Of a DNA stretch of 6,250 bases, positions 1 to 5,300 are shown in pieces (the first letter of the stretch is position 1; every line of letters begins with the position of its first letter). The translations under genes were made by a program, and so were the position numbers. The notes below the pieces were generated by a model, which was given only the letters and a program-made list of their open reading frames with translations, did no database searches and had not been told where the DNA came from. Source of the stretch: Polynucleobacter sp. (GTDB lineage Bacteria; Pseudomonadota; Gammaproteobacteria; Burkholderiales; Burkholderiaceae); NCBI GenBank assembly GCA_020059445.1, contig JAGVCB010000092.1:1-6250 (forward strand), read 5' to 3'.

Positions 1-1218
1 ACCAAACATCACAATCACAATCGAGACCGGGACATCTAACCAAATCAGCAGGGCATACAAACAGAGCATGCCCAAGACTGAGAGATTTTCATTGAAGTTC
101 TGAACTGCAATCGAATGTCCAGCTGATAACAGCACGTGACCACGGTGCTGTAAAAGGGCATTCATAGGCACCACGAAGTAACCAGCCAGCCAACCAATCG
201 TCGCTAAGAAAATATAGGCGATCAATAGGTAGAGTGGAATCGTGAACAAGCCCAAGTCAATCATCACATTTGGCACCAAGTCACGGTTATAAATTGCCAG
301 AACCATCACCAAAGCGCCCATCATCACACCGTAAATCAAAACGCTCAGAGATTGTTTCAAAGGAATGCGTGAAGCTGCCCAAATAGAACCACCAGCCACA
401 CCAAAAGCAACCACCGCTTGCAATATCGCTCCTTCAGACAAACTCATGCCCAAGGCAGATTCAGCCCATTTGAGAACGATGAACTGTAGGGTTGCGCCAG
501 CCCCCCAGAAGAGTGTTGTAACAGATAGAGAGATTTGACCTAAGCGGTCTTTCCAAAGTGTGTCAAAGCAGTGTTTGAAGTCTTTGATCAAGCGTATTGG
601 ATTTTTTTCTTGCTGCGGGTATCTGGCCCCAGTATCTGGAATCTTCAAATTAAAGCCTGCTGCAATCAGATAAATGAATGCAATCACGCAAATCGCAGCC
701 TCAGGCGCAGTATCAATTCCAGTGTCTAAAAACGGTAACTCAAAGCCTAACAAAGCTGAAGAGAGCTTGTTGGAAATCAGAGCACCACCCAAGACTGTGC
801 CCAAAATAATTGAGCCAACCGTCAAGCCTTCGATCCAGCCATTGGCCACGACCAGCTTCTCAGGGGGAAGTAATTCGGTCAAAATACCGTATTTGGCAGG
901 TGAATACGCTGCAGCACCAAAACCCACGATGGCGTAAGCTGCCAAAGGGTGTAGAGTGAACATCATGGCAATACAGCCAATGATCTTGATGCTGTTAGTC
1001 CAGAACATCACATTGCCCTTGGGGCGTGAGTCAGCAAAGGCACCAACAAAAGCAGCGAGTAAAACGTAGGAAAGAACGAAGAAAAGTTTTAGAAGCGGAG
1101 TCATCCAGGCTGGAGCCTGGAGTTGATATAACAGCGCAATGGCAGCAATCAAGAGCGCGTTGTCGGCGAGCGACGAAAAAAATTGCGCCGCCATAATTGT
1201 GTAAAAACCTGGTTTCAT
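1..1218 (-). CDS. lplT: Lysophospholipid transporter LplT (MFS), C-terminus cut by window edge
   Basis: Inner-membrane major facilitator protein; the E. coli family member moves lysophospholipids from the outer to the inner leaflet for re-acylation by Aas. Read on the minus strand, the frame stays open for 406 codons to the window edge, so only the last few tens of residues are missing (E. coli LplT is about 400 residues). The product is very hydrophobic. It contains the family N-terminal block AQFFSSLADNALL (about residues 11-23), an MFS loop 2-3 motif GAFADSRPKG (59-68), the signature AAYSPAKYG (103-111), FWGAG mid-protein, and FVVPMNALLQHRG with AVQNFNEN near the end, all resembling E. coli LplT. 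I chose the ATG at 1218, giving MKPGFYTIMAAQFF, over the ATG at 1194 because the added residues fit the first helix and an in-frame stop lies just upstream. No clear Shine-Dalgarno is visible. It diverges from alr. The family call is firm; the exact substrate is inferred from the family. Confidence 0.93.
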   Translation of the reverse strand, partial: MKPGFYTIMAAQFFSSLADNALLIAAIALLYQLQAPAWMTPLLKLFFVLSYVLLAAFVGAFADSRPKGNVMFWTNSIKIIGCIAMMFTLHPLAAYAIVGFGAAAYSPAKYGILTELLPPEKLVVANGWIEGLTVGSIILGTVLGGALISNKLSSALLGFELPFLDTGIDTAPEAAICVIAFIYLIAAGFNLKIPDTGARYPQQEKNPIRLIKDFKHCFDTLWKDRLGQISLSVTTLFWGAGATLQFIVLKWAESALGMSLSEGAILQAVVAFGVAGGSIWAASRIPLKQSLSVLIYGVMMGALVMVLAIYNRDLVPNVMIDLGLFTIPLYLLIAYIFLATIGWLAGYFVVPMNALLQHRGHVLLSAGHSIAVQNFNENLSVLGMLCLYALLIWLDVPVSIVIVMFG

Positions 1219-1238
1219 TCGTACAATTCAGTTATGAG

Positions 1239-2372
1239 ATGCCATTAAAACACGAAAGTGAGTTTTTTCTGTCAAGACCGATATTTGCCCATATTCACAC
1301 TGATGCCTTAAGTCACAATCTTGAGCGCATCAGGCAGCTCGTGCCTGGCTCTAAAGTTTGGTCAGTGGTCAAAGCCAATGCGTATGGCCATGGTTTAGAA
1401 GCAGCTCTTAAGGGCCTATCTCTTACAGATGGTTTTGCCTTATTGGATCTGGCCGAAGCCAAAACCCTGAGAGAAAAGGGTTGGACAGGACCGATTTTGT
1501 TGTTAGAAGGCTTGTTTGCCCAAGAAGATATCTTTACCGCCACCGACTTGCAATGTGACTGTGTGGTTCATGACTTCAATCAAATTGATTGGCTAGAGGC
1601 CCTGAGTGAGGCTCGCTCATCGGTACGACTCCCTCATATCTATCTGAAAATGAACACCGGTATGAACCGTTTGGGTTTTACCCCAGGGCAATACCGTGAG
1701 GCTTATCACCGTTTACATTCTGCTGCTTATGAGTTAACCCACATGACCCATTTTGCCAACGCTGATTACATCGATAGAACCCCCAGTGTGGATCAGCAAG
1801 CGGAGTTTTTCAATCAAACCAGAGATGGCTTGGTAGGCAGCACTTCTTTATCCAACTCAGCGGCTATTTTGTGGCACCACCATGTCATTTATTCTGATTG
1901 GGTCAGGCCAGGCATCATGCTCTACGGTGCTTCGCCATCCGGTCGTTATGAAGATATACAAGAGACTCAGCTGCAGCCTGCCATGTCATTGCATTCTGAA
2001 GTGATTGCTATTCAACATCTCAAGGCCGGAGATTCAATTGGTTATGGCTCAAGATATCGCACCGATGTACCGATTCGGATTGCGATCATTGCTTGTGGTT
2101 ATGCCGATGGTTACCCAAGACACGCGCCTGATGGCACACCAGTATGGGTTGCTGGTGCCGAGGGCTTGAGCAGTGGCAAAGTTTGTTTGATGACAGGGCA
2201 AGTGTCGATGGACATGATCACTGTTGATGTGACAGACATGCCTCATGTTGAGGTTGGTACCAAGGTAGAACTCTGGGGCAAGCATTTGCCCGTGGATAAA
2301 GTGGCCCAGGCAGCTGGTACGATTGGTTATGAGCTCTTGTGCGCAGTTGCTCCAAGGGTTCGACGTCAGTAA
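1239..2372 (+). CDS. alr: Alanine racemase (PLP-dependent, fold type III)
   Basis: Cytoplasmic enzyme that interconverts L- and D-alanine, supplying D-Ala for peptidoglycan. With the ATG at 1239 it has 377 residues, close to the usual 360-375. The N-terminal TIM barrel carries the PLP-lysine motif VVKANAYGHG with Lys45. Other landmarks are LKMNTGMNRLGF, SNSAAILW, DWVRPGIMLYG, the catalytic tyrosine in IGYGSRY (Tyr269) in the C-terminal beta domain, GYADGYPR and VSMDMI. An in-frame TTG at 1197 would add 14 residues, but they overlap divergent lplT and do not resemble the family, so I rejected it. Even the chosen start leaves about 12 residues ahead of the conserved RPIFAHIHTDAL. No good Shine-Dalgarno precedes it. 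A TACAAT at 1222-1227 could be a -10 box but lacks a good -35 and would give an almost leaderless mRNA. It converges with bamD. Whether this is the biosynthetic alr or a catabolic dadX-type racemase cannot be told here; the absence of a neighbouring dadA favours alr. Confidence 0.95.
   Translation: MPLKHESEFFLSRPIFAHIHTDALSHNLERIRQLVPGSKVWSVVKANAYGHGLEAALKGLSLTDGFALLDLAEAKTLREKGWTGPILLLEGLFAQEDIFTATDLQCDCVVHDFNQIDWLEALSEARSSVRLPHIYLKMNTGMNRLGFTPGQYREAYHRLHSAAYELTHMTHFANADYIDRTPSVDQQAEFFNQTRDGLVGSTSLSNSAAILWHHHVIYSDWVRPGIMLYGASPSGRYEDIQETQLQPAMSLHSEVIAIQHLKAGDSIGYGSRYRTDVPIRIAIIACGYADGYPRHAPDGTPVWVAGAEGLSSGKVCLMTGQVSMDMITVDVTDMPHVEVGTKVELWGKHLPVDKVAQAAGTIGYELLCAVAPRVRRQ
1244..1275 (-). promoter_or_regulatory. 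Candidate sigma-70 promoter for lplT, inside the 5' end of alr
   Basis: On the minus strand a perfect -35 hexamer TTGACA (1275-1270) is followed by TTTAAT (1249-1244), five of six matches to the -10 consensus. Transcription would start near 1237, leaving a leader of about 19 bases before the lplT ATG. The spacer is 20 bases, longer than the usual 16-18, so this may be a weak promoter or a chance match. Any lplT promoter close to the gene must lie in this area, because only 20 bases separate the lplT and alr start codons. Confidence 0.3.
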
Positions 2373-2403
2373 CAACAGTAAGGTCAGTGAACCCTTGAAT
2401 CTT

Positions 2404-2427
2404 ATTGGCTGATATTTATCAGCCAAT
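2404..2427. terminator. Palindrome between convergent alr and bamD; probable bidirectional terminator
   Basis: Two perfectly complementary 11-base arms (2404-2414, ATTGGCTGATA, and 2417-2427) are separated by two bases, so the RNA can fold into a strong hairpin in either direction; in practice about 8-9 pairs would close a 4-6 base loop. It lies 31 bases after the alr stop and 17 bases after the bamD stop, where a shared terminator is expected. The weakness is that neither side has a good run of U: the plus side continues TTACCTAAATC and the minus side AAGATTC. It may need Rho, protect 3' ends, or only slow polymerase. Confidence 0.55.
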
Positions 2428-2444
2428 TACCTAAATCACTTGCG

Positions 2445-3320
2445 TCACTTACGCCAGATTTGCCACCAAGAAGCTTTGACTTCGTCTGCGCCCGTACGCT
2501 TGCCTGTTGCCAAAATTTGACTCTCAGGGAAATTCAGCTTGAGAACACGCAAAGCATCGTTGCTCAAATCTTTCATGTTCAACGCTTCATAAGACTTATA
2601 CAAAATGTACAGGGCTTCTTCAGTCGCTGGGGCACGATCGTAATCAGTGATGGCACGTTGTGCGCGATTGATTGCTGCTAGATAGGCGCCACGGCGATAG
2701 TAGTAGCGTGCCGTGTTCACATCGCTATCCGCTAATGAGTTCACGATATAACGCATGCGATCTAAAGCATCAGGCGTGTACTTGCTCTCTGGGAAACGAG
2801 TGGTCAAAGTTTTGAACGCTTCAAATGCATCACGCGCAGCGCGTGGATCGCGCTCACTCAAATCTTGACCGGTGAGTTTGCCCAAAAATCCCATATTGTC
2901 GTTAAAAGTGATCAAACCTTTTAAGTAATAAGCGTAGTCAACACTTGGGTGACCTGGGTGTAATTGTAAAAAGCGATCAACAGCAGTGATGGCTTGAGCT
3001 AATTCCCCATCTTTCCAGTGGCAATAAGCCACGTTGATTTGTGATTGCTGTGCGTAAGGGCCAAATGGATAGCGGGCCTCAAGTTTTTCAAAATACTTCA
3101 CGCATTTAGCATTATCGCCACCATCCATGGCATCTTTGGCTTCAACATACAATTTGTTTTGTGACCAACCGGCAGTTTCATCATTGTCACCGCCAGCGCA
3201 ACCAGTTAATAGGGCAGTAGACCCAAGAATACAAATGCTGGCAATAGAAGTCGCAAGTCTTTGGCTAATGCGACTTAAACTAGCATTATTGATAGATGGA
3301 AAGGCATCCAATTTTGGCAT
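2445..3320 (-). CDS. bamD: Outer membrane protein assembly factor BamD (ComL/YfiO lipoprotein)
   Basis: Essential lipoprotein of the BAM complex; it sits on the periplasmic face of the outer membrane, recognises incoming beta-barrel proteins and binds BamA. The 291-residue product has a lipoprotein signal with a hydrophobic stretch (about 24-38) and lipobox LTGC, lipidated at Cys41. Ala at +2 is compatible with outer-membrane sorting. The mature part is an array of TPR-like helical pairs with BamD landmarks: ARYPFGPYAQQSQI, VDRFLQLHPGHPSVDYAYYLKGL, SERDPRAARDAF, FPESKYTPDAL, and ARYYYRRGAYLAAINR. It ends in a tryptophan-rich tail, SWWQIWRK. E. coli BamD has 245 residues, so this one is somewhat longer at both ends. 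The start is decided by AGGAGA, 8 bases before ATG 3320; no other ATG or GTG occurs before the lipobox. The resulting 40-residue leader is unusually long for a lipoprotein. It diverges from rluD, as yfiO does in E. coli. Confidence 0.95.
   Translation of the reverse strand: MPKLDAFPSINNASLSRISQRLATSIASICILGSTALLTGCAGGDNDETAGWSQNKLYVEAKDAMDGGDNAKCVKYFEKLEARYPFGPYAQQSQINVAYCHWKDGELAQAITAVDRFLQLHPGHPSVDYAYYLKGLITFNDNMGFLGKLTGQDLSERDPRAARDAFEAFKTLTTRFPESKYTPDALDRMRYIVNSLADSDVNTARYYYRRGAYLAAINRAQRAITDYDRAPATEEALYILYKSYEALNMKDLSNDALRVLKLNFPESQILATGKRTGADEVKASWWQIWRK
3261..3289 (+). promoter_or_regulatory. Candidate promoter for rluD-pgeF, inside the 5' end of bamD
   Basis: TTGGCT (3261-3266, four of six matches to TTGACA) and CATTAT (3284-3289, four of six to TATAAT) stand exactly 17 bases apart. 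Transcription would start close to 3296, which is the first base of the upstream rluD ATG. If that is right, the ATG would be leaderless, while the TTG at 3314 would have an 18-base leader with GGAAAGG in it. The match is only moderate and could be chance. Confidence 0.3.
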
Positions 3321-4339
3321 TACCAGATTCTCCTGAGAACAATACTTCCGATTATATCGATGAGGAAGACTTTATTGCAGTTGTTGTGCCAGATAGTTTG
3401 GCAGGAGAGCGCTTAGATAAGGTTTTAGCCCAATTAATACCTCAACATTCTCGTAATCGCCTGCAAACCTGGATTGAGGATGGTTTTGTCACAATTGGTG
3501 GTGAAACCCTCAAAATCAGATATTCAGCCAAGGCCGGCGATCAAATCACAGTGATTCCGCAAGCCAGTGCTGAAGAACAGGCCTATTTGCCTGAAGACCT
3601 GCCTTTAGACATCATCTATGAAGATTCTGAACTCTTGGTGATTCATAAGCCAGCAGGCATGGTGGTTCATCCCGCGGCTGGTAATTGGTCGGGCACCTTA
3701 TTGAATGCCTTGCTCTATCGTTACCCATCAATTGCGGGTGTACCAAGAGCAGGCATTGTTCATCGCCTAGACAAAGACACCTCTGGGTTATTGATGGTCG
3801 CCAAGACCTTGGAAGCTCAAACAGATTTGGTCAGACAATTACAGTCTCGCCAAGTGATACGACGTTACTTGGCCTTTGCTTGGGGTGAGGTCAGATCCCA
3901 AACAGTTCACGCCTCGATTGGTCGTGATCCCCGAGACCGCCTCAAAATGGCCTTGCTCACTGGCTCAGCCAGTAAACCGGCTGTGACTCATGTCAGAAAC
4001 CTGAACACCCAAGAATTCGGTAAAACCAAAGTGTCCTTGGTGATGTGTCGCTTAGAAACGGGTAGAACGCATCAAATCAGGGTGCATTTAGAATCTTTGG
4101 GCAATCCTTTGGTGGGGGATCCGGTTTATAAAAAGAGGGTGCCAGCAGATGCCAGTCAGTTGGTGTTTTCAAGGCCGGGACAAGCATTGCATGCAACTGT
4201 TCTTGGGATCAAACATCCGAGCACCAAAGAAGACATCCTTTGGCGAGCCCCGATACCTGAAGACATGCATGATTTAGGCTTGCGCTTAGGCATGACAGAT
4301 AAAGATTTGCATCCTGTATGGGATGAGTTTGACGACTAA
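3296..4339 (+). CDS. rluD: 23S rRNA pseudouridine synthase RluD (RluA family)
   Basis: Converts uridines 1911, 1915 and 1917 (E. coli numbering) of 23S rRNA helix 69 to pseudouridine during large-subunit maturation; cytoplasmic. The longest frame has 347 residues (E. coli 326). An S4 RNA-binding domain runs from about residue 36 to 85 (GERLDKVLAQLIP, RNRLQTWIEDGFVTI). The catalytic domain follows with PLDIIYEDSELLVIHKPAGM, the signature GIVHRLDKDTSGLL with catalytic Asp159, KPAVTH, LETGRTHQIRVHLESLGNPL and GDPVY. RluA and RluC paralogues are less likely given the LETGRTHQIRVH context, the S4 domain and the bamD/pgeF neighbours. The start is uncertain: ATG 3296 overlaps divergent bamD by 25 bases and has no Shine-Dalgarno. 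TTG 3314 (341 residues) has GGAAAGG nine bases upstream. GTG 3386 would start right at the S4 domain. The acidic YIDEEDF segment before the domain is probably translated. It is likely the first gene of an operon with pgeF. Confidence 0.93.
   Translation: MERHPILALPDSPENNTSDYIDEEDFIAVVVPDSLAGERLDKVLAQLIPQHSRNRLQTWIEDGFVTIGGETLKIRYSAKAGDQITVIPQASAEEQAYLPEDLPLDIIYEDSELLVIHKPAGMVVHPAAGNWSGTLLNALLYRYPSIAGVPRAGIVHRLDKDTSGLLMVAKTLEAQTDLVRQLQSRQVIRRYLAFAWGEVRSQTVHASIGRDPRDRLKMALLTGSASKPAVTHVRNLNTQEFGKTKVSLVMCRLETGRTHQIRVHLESLGNPLVGDPVYKKRVPADASQLVFSRPGQALHATVLGIKHPSTKEDILWRAPIPEDMHDLGLRLGMTDKDLHPVWDEFDD
3329..3334 (-). promoter_or_regulatory. Ribosome binding site of bamD
   Basis: On the minus strand AGGAGA lies 8 bases before the ATG at 3320, an ideal Shine-Dalgarno placement. 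It fixes the bamD start, although the signal peptide is then longer than usual and the coding region overlaps the longest rluD frame. Confidence 0.8.
3351..3379 (-). promoter_or_regulatory. Probable bamD promoter, inside the 5' end of rluD
   Basis: On the minus strand a perfect -10 box TATAAT (3356-3351) lies 30 bases upstream of the bamD ATG. Transcription would begin near 3344, giving a leader of about 24 bases that contains the AGGAGA ribosome binding site. The -35 is poor: TGCAAT (3379-3374) at a 17-base spacer or CTGCAA at 18 bases. The -10 box and the good leader geometry make this the best promoter candidate in the window. Confidence 0.5.
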
Positions 4340-4368
4340 ACAAAATCAAGAGACCATACCAACTTTCA

Positions 4369-5157
4369 ATGACAACATCCATTCAACTACTTCAATGGGA
4401 AGCTCCAAGACAGATCAAAGCCATGATCACGAATCGTCATGGAGGATTTAGTCAATCACCATTCGATAGTCTGAACCTAGGTTTACATGTGGGTGATGAT
4501 CCAGCAACGGTTCAAAAAAACCGCGATGCTTTAAAAGCAGTCTTGCCCAATGAACCCATTTGGTTGAATCAAGTGCATGGCACACAAGTCATTGATGTTG
4601 GTGCTTTAAAAGAAAGCAAAGATGATGGTATGGCTGTGCCAAGCGCAGATGCATCAGTCACTACCGCGCCTGGTCAAGTGCTTGCCATCATGACAGCCGA
4701 TTGCTTGCCTGTCTTATTGGCCAGTAGGGATGGCAAAGTCGTTGGGGCAGCCCACGCGGGATGGCGGGGTTTGGCTGCTGGTGTGATTGAGCAAACAGTG
4801 GCTTTGATGCGAGTTAAGCAAAGCAATCACGCCCAAACTGATACTGAAACTCAAAGCGAGATTCTTGCTTACCTGGGTCCTGCGATTGGTCCTCATGCAT
4901 TCGAAGTGGGCAGTGATGTAAGGGACATCTTCATGGCTCACAACCCTGCCAGCGCTGCTTGCTTTGAACAATTGCAAGAAAAGGGTAAATATCTGGCTGA
5001 TATCTATGGATTGGCCTGTCTGCGTTTAAATGCTTTGGGCATTGAGCACATTGAGGGTGGTGGGGAATGCACCCTGCAAAACCCAGATTACTTCTCCTAT
5101 CGTCGCGACCAACAAACAGGTCGCATGGGCAGTTTCATCTGGATAGACGCAGCTTAA
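4369..5157 (+). CDS. pgeF: Peptidoglycan editing factor PgeF (YfiH / DUF152, laccase-domain family)
   Basis: Cytoplasmic zinc-binding protein. The E. coli homologue removes L-serine wrongly attached to UDP-MurNAc in place of L-alanine, and eukaryotic homologues (LACC1/FAMIN) act on purine nucleosides. The 262 residues are close to family length (E. coli YfiH 243). The three metal-ligand motifs are intact: NQVHG (His70), MTADCLP (Cys112) and AAHAGWRG (His129), corresponding to His71, Cys107 and His124 of YfiH. Other family motifs are TNRHGGFS, SLNLGLHVGDDP, GPAIGPHAFEV, and SYRRDQQTGRMGSFIWI at the end. The ATG at 4369 gives a normal N-terminus; the only Shine-Dalgarno-like run, AAGAGA, is 15 bases away and too distant, so translation may depend on ribosomes finishing rluD. 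The 29-base gap after rluD and the conserved rluD-pgeF order support one operon. Older annotations call this family a polyphenol oxidase or laccase; that label is probably misleading here. Confidence 0.92.
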   Translation: MTTSIQLLQWEAPRQIKAMITNRHGGFSQSPFDSLNLGLHVGDDPATVQKNRDALKAVLPNEPIWLNQVHGTQVIDVGALKESKDDGMAVPSADASVTTAPGQVLAIMTADCLPVLLASRDGKVVGAAHAGWRGLAAGVIEQTVALMRVKQSNHAQTDTETQSEILAYLGPAIGPHAFEVGSDVRDIFMAHNPASAACFEQLQEKGKYLADIYGLACLRLNALGIEHIEGGGECTLQNPDYFSYRRDQQTGRMGSFIWIDAA

Positions 5158-5182
5158 ATTTGCAGCTAAGCAGCACACACCC

Positions 5183-5241
5183 ATCAAGTAAGCTTGGACG
5201 AAGTTTCGGATAGGGTTAATTCTTATAACGATTTACTTGAT
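5183..5241. repeat. Spaced 9-base inverted repeat upstream of phaC
   Basis: ATCAAGTAA (5183-5191) is repeated as its exact reverse complement TTACTTGAT (5233-5241), with 41 bases between the arms. The right arm overlaps the candidate phaC -35 box. It could be a pair of operator half-sites or the base of a large RNA hairpin; it could also be chance in an AT-rich spacer. No U-run follows it, so it does not look like a pgeF terminator. Confidence 0.35.
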
Positions 5242-5265
5242 AAACCCTCAGAATATGGCTATTAG
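5237..5265 (+). promoter_or_regulatory. Candidate sigma-70 promoter of phaC
   Basis: TTGATA (5237-5242, five of six matches to the -35 consensus) and TATTAG (5260-5265, four of six to the -10) are separated by the ideal 17 bases. Transcription would start near 5272, with a leader of about 29 bases ending in the phaC ribosome binding site. A second possible -10, TATAAC at 5224-5229, lacks a usable -35. The 143-base gap after pgeF supports a separate promoter for phaC, though read-through from pgeF is possible because no strong terminator is visible. Confidence 0.45.
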
Positions 5266-5289
5266 ACTTAGGTCAAATACATTTTATTT

Positions 5290-5296
5290 AAGGGAG
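5290..5296 (+). promoter_or_regulatory. Ribosome binding site of phaC
   Basis: AAGGGAG lies four bases before ATG 5301 and seven before the adjacent in-frame GTG 5304. Spacing slightly favours the GTG, convention the ATG; the difference is one residue. Confidence 0.7.
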
Positions 5297-5300
5297 TTCT

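Noticed and set aside
674..937. 87-codon plus-strand open frame
   Set aside because: It lies wholly within lplT on the opposite strand, where the membrane protein frame has clear family motifs; no homology or ribosome binding site supports it.
1197..1238. TTG-initiated 14-residue extension of alanine racemase
   Set aside because: It overlaps the divergent lplT coding region and does not resemble alanine racemase N-termini; the ATG at 1239 is preferred.
2049..2426. 125-codon minus-strand open frame
   Set aside because: It is antisense to the conserved C-terminal half of alr and runs across the palindrome; its sequence shows no recognisable domain.
5152..5171. GCTTA/TAAGC inverted repeat at the pgeF stop codon as a terminator
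   Set aside because: The stem is only five base pairs with a 10-base loop and no following U-run, so it is too weak to call.
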